This document shows positions 1 to 7,639 of a DNA stretch of 11,603 nt, piece by piece. The notes below the pieces were generated by a model. It saw only the letters and a list, made by a program, of their open reading frames with translations. It was not told the origin of the DNA and did not search any database. The translations under genes were made by a program, and so were the position numbers. Numbering within the stretch: the first letter of the stretch is position 1; the number at the start of each line of letters is the position of its first letter. Origin of the DNA: DASUFH01 sp036274645 (GTDB taxonomy: Bacteria > Acidobacteriota > Terriglobia > 20CM-2-55-15); the NCBI GenBank assembly GCA_036274645.1, contig DASUFH010000297.1:1-11603 (forward strand), written 5' to 3'.

Positions 1-513
1 ATACGGACTCTTGATTTCCGAGGCGGGAATGTCTCTGGAGCAATCTCCCCAGCCGGCCGTGGACGGCGGATTGCTTCCCATGCGGTTGTCGGCCCACACT
101 TCTGTGAGAATGCGGGAGATGTTGCACCGGAAGTATTTCGGATCGGTCCAGGAGGCCTTGTCCTTATAGAAGTTCTTCGTCGTAAACAGATCGATCGGCA
201 ACGGATCCGGATGTGGGGCGTTCGGCGCAAGAGCGCCATCGGGCGTGCGTGGACCACCTCGCCCGCCGCCAGGTCCACCCGGGAGAGCCCCTACCGGAGC
301 CCCAGCGCCTCGCTGGCCTGGCGCCCCTGCGGCCGGAGCTCCAGCGGCCGGGCCTCCGCCTCGCTGTCCGCGGCCACCCTGAGGCCCGCCAAAACCGCCT
401 CCGCCCGCTCCGCGCTGTCCGCCTGCGGGCGGCCCCTGCCAGGCGGCCAGTGAGATGGTCAACGCGCTGAATAGAAACAGGGACGCAAAGGTCCACGCCA
501 ATCGATTTTTCAT
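1..513 (-). CDS. Secreted protein with Gly/Arg/Pro-rich linker, C-terminal part beyond left edge
   Basis: The minus-strand frame is open from an ATG at 513 to the window edge and encodes the first 171 residues. Residues 1-24 look like a Sec signal peptide: Lys/Arg near the start, a hydrophobic core (about 5-22, including LFLFSALTISLA), then small residues. Residues about 26-105 are low complexity, dominated by Gly, Pro, Ala, Arg and Gln. From about 106 the composition becomes that of a folded domain, with FYKDKASWTDPKYFRCN around 115-131 and further Trp and Cys residues (C130, C158, W122, W140, W155). I recognise this style of protein from Acidobacteriota but know no assigned function. An export role is inferred from the signal peptide; the two Cys could form a disulfide. 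A GGAG sits 11 bases upstream of the ATG and a promoter lies further upstream. GC-rich plus-strand frames across the linker are shadows. Confidence 0.75.
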   Translation of the reverse strand, partial: MKNRLAWTFASLFLFSALTISLAAWQGPPAGGQRGAGGGGFGGPQGGRGQRGGGPAAGAPAAGAPGQRGAGAPVGALPGGPGGGRGGPRTPDGALAPNAPHPDPLPIDLFTTKNFYKDKASWTDPKYFRCNISRILTEVWADNRMGSNPPSTAGWGDCSRDIPASEIKSPY

Positions 514-542
514 TGTGATGTTCACTCCCGCGGATAGTCGAA

Positions 543-557
543 TCGCCAAATTGGCGA
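543..557. repeat. 15-bp perfect palindrome, possible operator
   Basis: TCGCCAAATTGGCGA is a perfect inverted repeat of 7-bp arms around one central A. It overlaps the predicted -10 and start of transcription of the left-edge gene, where a repressor would block the promoter. A dimeric regulator site is the simplest reading. A transcriptional terminator is unlikely because the one-base centre leaves no loop and there is no T tract. No regulator gene lies in the window. Confidence 0.4.
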
Positions 558-583
558 GATACTAACACCGCCATTCTTGTCAA
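556..583 (-). promoter_or_regulatory. Sigma-70-type promoter for the left-edge secreted protein
   Basis: On the minus strand a perfect TTGACA (-35, 578-583) is followed after 16 bases by TATCTC (-10, 556-561, matching 3 of 6 consensus positions including the leading TAT). Transcription would begin near 548, giving a leader of about 35 bases before the ATG at 513 that contains a GGAG. The -35 is exact and the position is right, but the -10 is weak, so this is a reasonable prediction rather than a certainty. Confidence 0.45.
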
Positions 584-684
584 ACAATAGGCAGCGCAGG
601 AATGCCATTGCCGCAGCCCGCTCGGTCCCTCTGTTCCTTGAGAGACCGTCCCTGCAGCAGGCAACAGCAGACGGTGGACGCGTC

Positions 685-722
685 CGCTGTCGGCGCAGCG
701 CTGTCGGCGCGATCGTTGTCGG
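685..722 (+). repeat. Tandem CGCTGTCGGCGC direct repeats upstream of uvrA
   Basis: CGCTGTCGGCGC occurs exactly at 685-696 and again at 699-710. A degenerate third copy, CGTTGTCGG, sits at 714-722. The periods are 14 and 15 bases. The repeats lie 57-94 bases upstream of the uvrA start and directly after a 10-bp palindrome GGACGCGTCC (676-685). They could be binding sites for a regulator of uvrA; an SOS role is only a guess, since the sequence does not match the enterobacterial or Gram-positive LexA box. Chance repetition in GC-rich DNA is possible. Confidence 0.35.
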
Positions 723-778
723 ATGGTTAGGAAAAACAATGGAGAGTCAGATAGAATGACGAGTTTCACTGACCTGCA

Positions 779-3580
779 ATGGCGCGAGCTATACAGAACA
801 TCACCGTACGGGGCGCCCGACAGCACAACCTGAAGGGCATCGACGTCGAGATCCCACGCAACCAGCTGACCGTGATCACGGGTCTGAGCGGCTCGGGCAA
901 GTCGAGTCTGGCCTTCGACACGATCTACGCCGAAGGCCAACGGCGTTATGTGGAGTCGTTGTCGGCGTACGCCCGCCAGTTTCTCGATCGGCTCGATCCT
1001 CCCGATGTCGACTCCATTGAAGGTCTGTCTCCGGCCATTTCCATCGAGCAGAAGACCGCTTCCCGCAGTCCCCGTTCCACGGTGGGCACCGTTACGGAAA
1101 TCTACGATTACCTGCGTCTGCTGTTCTCATCCATCGGAATTCCACACTGTCCGGAGTGCGGCAAGCCCGTGTCCAAACAGACCCCGGATCAGATTGTGCG
1201 CCACGTTAAAGCGCTCCCTGAAGGTGAGCGGGTCATGATACTGGCGCCGATCGTTCGAGGCCGAAAGGGCGAATTCAAGAAACAGCTGCAGGATCTCGGG
1301 CGGAGCGGCTACGTGCGCGCGCGGGTCGATGGCGTTCTCCGCAGCCTGGACGAGCCGATTTCGCTCGACAAGAAGAAGAACCATTCGATCGAGGTCGTGG
1401 TGGACCGCCTCCTCATCAAGAAGGATATCGATCGGCGCCTGGAGGCGTCGGTGGAGCAGGCGGTAAAACTGGGTCAGGGGGTGGTCGCCGTTGCGGTGGT
1501 TGATGGGGAAGAGCGGTTGTATTCCGAGAAGATGGCCTGCGTGGATTGCGGCGTCAACATTCCTGCCATCGAGCCGCGGACATTCTCGTTCAACAGCGTG
1601 TATGGCGCGTGCGAGACCTGCCATGGTCTGGGCATCAAGTTCGATTTCGATCCCGCGCGGTTGATCACGGACCCCACCCGCCCGTTGCTGGACGGCGCGC
1701 TGGCGATCACGAACGGAACAGCCGATGTGGAGCTGGAAAAGCGCGTCAACGACATTGCCGATCATGGCGGTTTCGACATCAGCGCGCCTTTCGAGTCATT
1801 GAACGCAAAGGCCCGGCAGGCGATCTTCTACGGGGTTCGGGAGCGCGGCAAAAAGTTTGAAGGCATTATCGATCTCCTGCAGCGGCGGTACGACAGGGAA
1901 GACTCCATGGCGGAGGATCTTTCCGACTTCATGGTTACCAAGCCGTGCGCGGCGTGCGCTGGAGCCCGGCTCAAGCCGGAGAGCCTGGCGGTCACGGTCG
2001 GGGGGCGTTCCATCGCGTCGTCCGCGGCGCTGCCAATCGCGCAGGCGCTGGCGTTCTTTTCGGACCTCATGCTGACGCCGAGAGACGCGCTGGTGGCGGG
2101 ACGGGTGGTTCGGGAAATCGTGGCGCGGTTGCGCTTTCTCGACGCCGTTGGGTTGAACTATCTGAGCCTGGACCGTCCGGCCAATACGCTTTCGGGTGGC
2201 GAAAGCCAGCGCATTCGCCTGGCAACGCAGATCGGATCGAAGCTCCGGGGCGTACTCTACGTGCTCGATGAGCCGTCGATCGGCCTGCACCACAAGGACA
2301 ACGCGCGCCTGATTGCGACACTGGAGGAACTCCGGGATCTGGGCAACACGGTGATCGTGGTCGAACACGATGAAGACACGATCCGGCGGGCAAACTATGT
2401 GCTGGATCTGGGCCCCGGCGCGGGAGCGGAAGGTGGAAAACTGGTGGCGGCGGGCAGTCCGGATGCGGTTGCCGGCAACGCGGCGAGCCTGACCGGACAG
2501 TATCTATCGGGCCGGTTGGCCATCCCCACGCCGCGCCAGCGGCGCGCCGCCAATGGAAAAGCGATTACGGTCCGGGGGGCCACAGCGCGCAATCTGCAGA
2601 ACATCGACGTGTCGTTTCCGATCGGCCTGATGACCGTGGTTACCGGCGTTTCCGGATCCGGCAAATCGACGCTGATCAATGAAATCCTCTACAAGGCCCT
2701 CGCGCGCCAGCTCTACCGGGCGCTGGATGAGCCTGGCGCGCACCGGGCCATCGAGGGACTCGAACACATCGACAAAGTGATCGAGATCGATCAGTCGCCC
2801 ATCGGCCGGACGCCCCGTTCGAATCCCGCCACGTACACCGGCGTGTTTACGCCGATCCGTGACCTGTACGCCATGCTTCCCGAGTCTCGCGCGCGCGGAT
2901 ACAAGGCCGGGCGGTTCAGCTTCAACGTGAAAGGTGGGCGCTGCGAGGCCTGCCAGGGGGATGGCCTGCGGAAGATCGAAATGAGTTTCCTGCCGAACGT
3001 CTATGTTTCCTGCGAGGCGTGCCGCGGCAAACGGTACAACGGTGAGACGCTCGCCATTACCTACAAGGGGCTGTCCATCGCGGACCTGCTCGAGCGCACC
3101 GTTGCCGACGCTCTTCCCGTTCTCGGCGCGGTGCCGGCCGTGCAGTCCAAACTGCAGACGCTGGTTGACGTCGGACTGGGATATATCGGGCTCGGCCAGT
3201 CCGCGACGACGCTTTCGGGCGGCGAAGCCCAACGCATCAAACTGGCGCGGGAATTGAGCCGCCGCGCCACGGGCAAGACGCTGTACATTCTCGATGAGCC
3301 CACCACCGGGCTGCACTTCGACGACGTGAAGAAGCTGCTCCACGTGCTCAGTCGATTGACAGACCTTGGCAACACGGTAATCATTATCGAGCACCATCTG
3401 GATGTCATTAAGACCGCGGACTGGGTGGTGGATCTGGGCCCTGAAGGCGGCGGCGGAGGAGGCCAGGTGCTCGCGGCGGGCACGCCGGAGAATGTGGCGC
3501 AGTCCGCAAGGTCCTATACCGGCCATGCGCTGGCCGACCTGTTCTCGAAGGAAAATGCCATACCGCTGGAGTTGCGGTAG
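779..3580 (+). CDS. uvrA: UvrABC system protein A (excinuclease ABC subunit A)
   Basis: UvrA is the damage-sensing ATPase of nucleotide excision repair: a dimer that scans DNA, loads UvrB on bulky lesions and then leaves. At 933 residues it is full length (E. coli about 940). It has two ABC ATPase modules: Walker A GLSGSGKSS at 35-43 with signature LSGGESQR near 471 followed by LDEPSIGLH, and Walker A GVSGSGKST near 623-631 with LSGGEAQR near 812 followed by LDEPTTGLH. The two structural zinc modules are intact: C254, C257, C278, C281 and C722, C725, C745, C748. The ATG at 779 is chosen because an in-frame TGA lies at 770-772 and the N-terminus aligns with the family start (VRGARQHNLK). No strong Shine-Dalgarno sequence is visible. 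It leads a cluster with the isomerase gene 21 bases downstream. No uvrB or uvrC is in the window. Confidence 0.98.
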   Translation: MARAIQNITVRGARQHNLKGIDVEIPRNQLTVITGLSGSGKSSLAFDTIYAEGQRRYVESLSAYARQFLDRLDPPDVDSIEGLSPAISIEQKTASRSPRSTVGTVTEIYDYLRLLFSSIGIPHCPECGKPVSKQTPDQIVRHVKALPEGERVMILAPIVRGRKGEFKKQLQDLGRSGYVRARVDGVLRSLDEPISLDKKKNHSIEVVVDRLLIKKDIDRRLEASVEQAVKLGQGVVAVAVVDGEERLYSEKMACVDCGVNIPAIEPRTFSFNSVYGACETCHGLGIKFDFDPARLITDPTRPLLDGALAITNGTADVELEKRVNDIADHGGFDISAPFESLNAKARQAIFYGVRERGKKFEGIIDLLQRRYDREDSMAEDLSDFMVTKPCAACAGARLKPESLAVTVGGRSIASSAALPIAQALAFFSDLMLTPRDALVAGRVVREIVARLRFLDAVGLNYLSLDRPANTLSGGESQRIRLATQIGSKLRGVLYVLDEPSIGLHHKDNARLIATLEELRDLGNTVIVVEHDEDTIRRANYVLDLGPGAGAEGGKLVAAGSPDAVAGNAASLTGQYLSGRLAIPTPRQRRAANGKAITVRGATARNLQNIDVSFPIGLMTVVTGVSGSGKSTLINEILYKALARQLYRALDEPGAHRAIEGLEHIDKVIEIDQSPIGRTPRSNPATYTGVFTPIRDLYAMLPESRARGYKAGRFSFNVKGGRCEACQGDGLRKIEMSFLPNVYVSCEACRGKRYNGETLAITYKGLSIADLLERTVADALPVLGAVPAVQSKLQTLVDVGLGYIGLGQSATTLSGGEAQRIKLARELSRRATGKTLYILDEPTTGLHFDDVKKLLHVLSRLTDLGNTVIIIEHHLDVIKTADWVVDLGPEGGGGGGQVLAAGTPENVAQSARSYTGHALADLFSKENAIPLELR

Positions 3581-3601
3581 TCTGACGCGGGAGAATACGG
3601 A

Positions 3602-4192
3602 ATGATGGAGCGCATGGTCGACGAACTGGTTTCCGAAAGCATCCGGGTCAAAACCCGCTTCTTCAGCGAACAGCGCGTCCGGATTGCGGCCGCGGCCGGC
3701 GTGATGGTCGACGCCTGCCGCTCCGGAAAAAAGGTTCTGCTCTTCGGCAACGGCGGCAGCGCGGCGGACGCGCAGCATATCGCCGCCGAATTCGTCGGCC
3801 GCTTCGGGCCGGACCGTCCACCGTTGGCGGCGATTGCCCTCACCACCGACACCTCCGCGCTCACCGCGATCGCCAACGACTACGGATACAACCATGTGTT
3901 TTCCCGTCAGGTCGCGGCGCTGGGCGCGCCCGGCGATGTCGCCATCGGCATTTCCACAAGTGGAAACTCGCCCAGCGTTGTCGAAGCGCTCGATACGGCG
4001 CGCAGCAGGCGCCTGATCACCATGGGTTTCACCGGGGAGACCGGCGGCAAAATGCAGGGGCGCGCCGACCACCTGTTCTGCGTTCCGAGCCGGACCACGG
4101 CTCGAATCCAGGAAACCCACATCATGCTGGCGCATATCCTCTGCGATCTGGTCGATCGCGCGCTGTTCCCCGAGGCCTATCCGGAAAAGTAA
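3602..4192 (+). CDS. gmhA: Phosphoheptose isomerase (sedoheptulose-7-phosphate isomerase), SIS domain
   Basis: GmhA is cytoplasmic and converts sedoheptulose 7-phosphate to D-glycero-D-manno-heptose 7-phosphate, the first step towards the heptose of LPS inner core. The 196 residues match the usual length. The SIS-domain phosphate-binding loop is GNGGSAADAQH (49-59), with a second Ser/Thr-rich loop ISTSGNS (117-123). The expected metal and catalytic residues are present: H59 and E63 in QHIAAEF, and Q170 and H178 in the stretch RIQETHIMLAH. GGGAG lies 8 bases upstream of the ATG at 3602; an adjacent in-frame ATG at 3605 is also possible. It follows uvrA by 21 bases and precedes the next gene by one base, so co-transcription is likely. 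The main alternative is the related SIS protein DiaA, but the partner gene and residue pattern favour GmhA. Confidence 0.88.
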   Translation: MMERMVDELVSESIRVKTRFFSEQRVRIAAAAGVMVDACRSGKKVLLFGNGGSAADAQHIAAEFVGRFGPDRPPLAAIALTTDTSALTAIANDYGYNHVFSRQVAALGAPGDVAIGISTSGNSPSVVEALDTARSRRLITMGFTGETGGKMQGRADHLFCVPSRTTARIQETHIMLAHILCDLVDRALFPEAYPEK

Positions 4193-4193
4193 C

Positions 4194-5177
4194 GTGGAGA
4201 GCCGTTATTCGCTTCCACCCTTCGATTTCACCGGCGCCCGGACCTATCCCATCGCCCAGCGAAACAGCAAAGTCCACACCGGAATGTTCGGCAAGTCGAT
4301 GGACGGATCCGAGAACATTCCGGCATTCATCGCAAAGCTGCCCCAGATCCTTGCCGGCGACCGCCTGCGGCGCCTGATTCGCGCCGTTCTCTATGCGCGC
4401 GAGTCCGGGAAGCCCATTGTGTGGGGCATCGGCGGCCACGTCATCAAGGTCGGTCTGGGAGCGGTGCTCAATGATCTGATGGAATCGGGTTTCATGACGG
4501 GTCTGGCGATGAATGGCTCCGCCGCGATCCACGACTTCGAGGTCGCTCTGGCCGGGCAGACTTCAGAGGAAGTCGAAACGGTGATCGGCTCCGGCCAGTT
4601 CGGTATGGCCCGCGAAACGTCGGAGTACATCAACGCGGCCGTACGCGAGGCGGACGGTATCGGAATGGGCGAGGCGCTGGGCCGGTTGATTGAGGAAGGC
4701 CGGGTTCCCGGAGGGTTTCCGCACCGCAATCTCAGTGTGCTGGCCCAGGCCTACCGCCTGCGCATACCCGTGACGGTTCACGTCGCCATTGGGACCGACA
4801 TTGTGCACACCCATCCGACCGCTTCCGGAGAGGCGCTGGGAAGGGCGACTCATCATGACTTCCGGCTCTTCTGCAGCATGACGCGGGAACTGGATGCCGG
4901 CGGCGTCTATCTCAATGTGGGTTCAGCCGTCGTGCTGCCTGAAGTCTTCCTCAAGGCCGTGTCCATTGTGAGAAACCTCGGACACCGTCTGGAGGAATTC
5001 ACGACGGCCAACCTGGATTTCATCCAGAGCTATCGCCCCACCGAAAACGTCCTGAAGCGCCCGACGCAGGCGAGCGGCCAGGCCATCGCGTTGACGGGAC
5101 ATCACGAAATCATGATTCCTCTGATTGCCGCCGCGCTGAAAGGGTCCACGGCCCCGGCGCCCCGAGAGCGAGACTGA
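4194..5177 (+). CDS. Conserved protein of unknown function, coupled to gmhA
   Basis: This 327-residue soluble protein has no signal peptide or membrane segment. I recognise it as a conserved family without a firm function. Likely functional stretches are VWGIGGHVIKVGL (76-88), NGSAAIHDFEVAL (107-119), GTDIVHTHP (200-208), THHDFR (219-224) and TGHHEIMIP (301-309). The many conserved-looking His/Asp pairs suggest metal or phosphate binding. The Gly-rich GIGGH region and the NGSAAIHDFE segment faintly recall deoxyhypusine-synthase-like NAD-binding proteins; that is a hypothesis, and I see no convincing catalytic lysine motif. The GTG start at 4194 is chosen because it lies one base after the gmhA stop, keeps N-terminal residues that look conserved (TYPIAQRNSKV), and implies translational coupling. 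The first in-frame ATG would cut off about 30 residues. The context suggests a job in heptose or other sugar-phosphate metabolism. It ends 6 bases from the convergent YihY gene. Confidence 0.8.
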   Translation: MESRYSLPPFDFTGARTYPIAQRNSKVHTGMFGKSMDGSENIPAFIAKLPQILAGDRLRRLIRAVLYARESGKPIVWGIGGHVIKVGLGAVLNDLMESGFMTGLAMNGSAAIHDFEVALAGQTSEEVETVIGSGQFGMARETSEYINAAVREADGIGMGEALGRLIEEGRVPGGFPHRNLSVLAQAYRLRIPVTVHVAIGTDIVHTHPTASGEALGRATHHDFRLFCSMTRELDAGGVYLNVGSAVVLPEVFLKAVSIVRNLGHRLEEFTTANLDFIQSYRPTENVLKRPTQASGQAIALTGHHEIMIPLIAAALKGSTAPAPRERD

Positions 5178-5183
5178 GCAGCT

Positions 5184-6251
5184 CTATTGGGGATTGTCCG
5201 CGGCGCGGTCCTCTTCGGATTCTTCCGTCACGACCGCTTCTTCGGGCGCCGGCTGCAATCCCGGTAGAACGACCACCTCCGAAAGGTTCCGCGGCTGTGT
5301 GGCGAGGAAAGCGCCTCCCAGAACGACGAACGTTTCGAAGTAGGTCAACAGCAGGAAATTGACGGGGAGAAAGAACGGCCCCTGGCTGCCGTACTCGTTC
5401 CGGATGTCCAGCGACGGCAGGATGAAGACATAGGCGGTCTGCACGATCTGCGCCGTCACGCCGGCCAGCAGCGCCGCCGGGAGAACCTCCACCGCGCGGA
5501 CCTTCGTGTTGGGCAGATATTTGTACAGGATCAGAATGACCAGAAAAAAGAACCCCGCCCATTCCACCTTGAGGATCGCCGTGTTGAACGCGCTCTGAAC
5601 CGCATCGGGGATACTCAACTGGTGGAATGAGATGACTTCCACAATGTCCTGAAACAGCGAAAAGAGAAACCCGGTTCCAAAACGCAGGGTGGAGTTGACG
5701 GCGACAAACGCCATCGCGATGACGCAGCAGACCACCGTGAGCGCAAATCCCACCGCCTGGTTGTGCCAGTACGAGCGGTCCTTTTCCGCCCGCCACAACC
5801 GGTTGAAACCCGCTTCCAGAGGCACGAAGACGGCGGCCGCGCCGAGCAGAATCCAGAATATGGATGAAGCGCGGAAGTTGCTGACGGAGACATCGAGGTT
5901 GTGGATCAGGAAATCCTTCTCGATCGGATTGCCCTTGATGAAACTGGTGGGCACGAAGAGATAGATGGCCTCGCGCGTGAAGTTATAGACATTGTTCCAT
6001 TCCCACCAGACCCATTCCGGACTGTGATTGTGCAGCCACAGGGACGCATGTCTGGTCAGCCAGAGCAGCATCGAGCAGAAGGGGTAAAAACCGAGAAGAG
6101 CCGCGGCGGAAAGCGCCAGGCAAAAGGCGTGCGTTTCGGTGCGAAGGAAAAGATACCGGAACAAAGGCCACAGATTGCGGACGTTGTTCTTTAATCCGAT
6201 GACAATTTCGCGTCCGCTCATGGGATAAAAAAAGGATAGCACGCGGCCCAA
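5184..6251 (-). CDS. YihY/BrkB-family integral membrane protein
   Basis: This is an inner-membrane protein of the YihY/BrkB family, once misannotated as ribonuclease BN. Its substrate is unknown; transport or envelope roles have been suggested for relatives. About six hydrophobic segments can be seen at residues 43-65, 128-147, 166-188, 230-245, 256-279 and 294-318. Family hallmarks are the YKYLPNTKV...LPAALLAGVTAQ region (243-268) and the YGSQG segment (287-291) before the last helix. The C-terminal 30 residues are acidic and probably cytoplasmic. The start is uncertain: TTG at 6251 has a GGAAG 7 bases upstream (minus strand), whereas ATG at 6221 (345 residues) has no visible Shine-Dalgarno. 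The GGAAG is one arm of a small palindrome, GGAAGAACTTCC (6252-6263). It lies 97 bases after mqnC on the same strand and may share its transcript. Confidence 0.8.
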   Translation of the reverse strand: MGRVLSFFYPMSGREIVIGLKNNVRNLWPLFRYLFLRTETHAFCLALSAAALLGFYPFCSMLLWLTRHASLWLHNHSPEWVWWEWNNVYNFTREAIYLFVPTSFIKGNPIEKDFLIHNLDVSVSNFRASSIFWILLGAAAVFVPLEAGFNRLWRAEKDRSYWHNQAVGFALTVVCCVIAMAFVAVNSTLRFGTGFLFSLFQDIVEVISFHQLSIPDAVQSAFNTAILKVEWAGFFFLVILILYKYLPNTKVRAVEVLPAALLAGVTAQIVQTAYVFILPSLDIRNEYGSQGPFFLPVNFLLLTYFETFVVLGGAFLATQPRNLSEVVVLPGLQPAPEEAVVTEESEEDRAADNPQ

Positions 6252-6348
6252 GGAAGAACTTCCGTGACTCGTCGCTCCCCGGAGAGCATCAATCGGCGCC
6301 GCAAGACCTTTGCGCGCGCTCGCCCGGGTTCCGCTCCAGCCGAGGACC

Positions 6349-7422
6349 TCAGTTGACGTACCGTTCGTACAGCGTCGTGCGCTGGCGCGGCGTGAACCCC
6401 GCGTCGGCGATCACGCGGCGCAGTTCCGCGTCATTGGCCCGGTTGCGGGCCCCCGCCGCGCTGATGACGTTCTCTTCGATCATGATGCTGCCCATGTCGT
6501 TCACGCCGAAACGGAGACCGACCTGGCCCACTTTCAGACCGACCGTCAACCACGAGACCTGCACGTTCGCGATGTTGTCCAGATAGATGCGGCTGAGCGC
6601 CAGCATCCTCAGATATTCCACCGCGGTGACTTCGGCCGGATGTCTTTTGGCCAGTTCGGTGTTCTCCGGCTGAAATGTCCACGGAATGAATGCGGTGAAT
6701 CCGCCGGTTTCGTCCTGCAGCCGGCGCAGACGGTCGAGATGATTGATGCGGTGCCGGATGTTTTCGCCAACACCGGTCATCATGGTCGCGGTCGTCTGCA
6801 ACCCCAGTTTGTGCGCTTTGCGGTGAACCATCATCCATTCATCGCTCGTGCACTTCAGGGGGCTGATCACCGCGCGCACTTCATCGTCGAGGATTTCGCC
6901 TCCGCCCCCCGGCATCGAGTCGAGGCCGGCGGCCTTCAGGCGCCCGAACGTGTCCGCCACCGTCAGCTTCGAAACTCGCGCAATGTTGAGGATCTCGGAG
7001 GGTGAGAAGCAGTGACAATGGATTGGAAATCGCTCCTTGATACCGGCCAGCAGCCGTTCGTAGTAGTCGATCTTCAGATCCGGATGGACGCCGCCCTGCA
7101 TGAGAATGCCCGTGCCGCCGAGCGCGATCGTTTCTTCGATCTTCTTGTAGATGACGTGGTCGGGAAGGACGTAGGCTTCAGCGTCGCCCTTGACGCGATA
7201 GAAGGCGCAGAAGGTACAGAACTCCTTGCACACGTTCGTGTAATTGATGTTCCGATCGATGATGTAGCTGACGACGTTGTCGGGGTGGAGCCGCGCCCGG
7301 ATGCGATCGGCCCTTTCGGCGAGGTCGAAGAGGGAGGCCTGTTCAAACAGGGTAATGGCGTCGTCGTTGGACACCCTCTTTCCCTCGTCGACGGATTTCA
7401 AGATCGTTGCTGCGTCGCTCAT
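6349..7422 (-). CDS. mqnC: Cyclic dehypoxanthinyl futalosine synthase, radical SAM
   Basis: MqnC is a radical SAM enzyme of the futalosine route to menaquinone. It cyclises dehypoxanthine futalosine to cyclic dehypoxanthinyl futalosine in the cytoplasm. The cluster-binding motif is C65-x3-C69-x2-C72 (in NVCKEFCTFCAFYR). Other family landmarks are GGTGILMQGGVHPDLKIDYY (102-121), HCHCFSPSEI around 135-144 and SMPGGGGEILDDEVR near the middle, which separates it from the related MqnE. At 357 residues it has the usual length and looks intact. The ATG at 7422 has only a weak ribosome binding sequence. It is transcribed divergently from the zinc-finger gene across 217 bases. No other mqn gene is in view, so the pathway is presumably completed elsewhere, and the organism likely makes menaquinone for respiration. 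Confidence 0.95.
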   Translation of the reverse strand: MSDAATILKSVDEGKRVSNDDAITLFEQASLFDLAERADRIRARLHPDNVVSYIIDRNINYTNVCKEFCTFCAFYRVKGDAEAYVLPDHVIYKKIEETIALGGTGILMQGGVHPDLKIDYYERLLAGIKERFPIHCHCFSPSEILNIARVSKLTVADTFGRLKAAGLDSMPGGGGEILDDEVRAVISPLKCTSDEWMMVHRKAHKLGLQTTATMMTGVGENIRHRINHLDRLRRLQDETGGFTAFIPWTFQPENTELAKRHPAEVTAVEYLRMLALSRIYLDNIANVQVSWLTVGLKVGQVGLRFGVNDMGSIMIEENVISAAGARNRANDAELRRVIADAGFTPRQRTTLYERYVN

Positions 7423-7639
7423 CCTGGTTCAGTGCTCGGCTTTCGCCGACCTTTCTTTCTCCGTGCGGTTGTGTTTACCGGAGCGCACAACCCGTCCGGC
7501 GGGAACCACCGAGAATACCGCAACCGCGGCGCAACCTCACGGCAAATCTCGGCGCGTGCCTGCAGTATACTTCCGGCGAATCCAGCGGCTGTGATGGCCG
7601 CGCCGGGCCGGATCCGCTGGCCAGTCTGCTTTCCTGATC

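Noticed and set aside
164..940. Minus-strand open frame of 258 codons spanning the uvrA promoter and start
   Set aside because: It conflicts with the uvrA N-terminus and with the signal-peptide frame starting at 513; its product is compositionally biased without motifs.
2504..4135. Minus-strand open frame of 543 codons
   Set aside because: It lies antisense to the 3' part of uvrA and to gmhA, both certain genes, and its Arg/Gly/His-rich translation has no domain.
7436..7449. TCGGC-TTTC-GCCGA hairpin before mqnC
   Set aside because: A 5-bp stem in the mqnC leader with no riboswitch-like conservation visible; too small to call a regulator or terminator.
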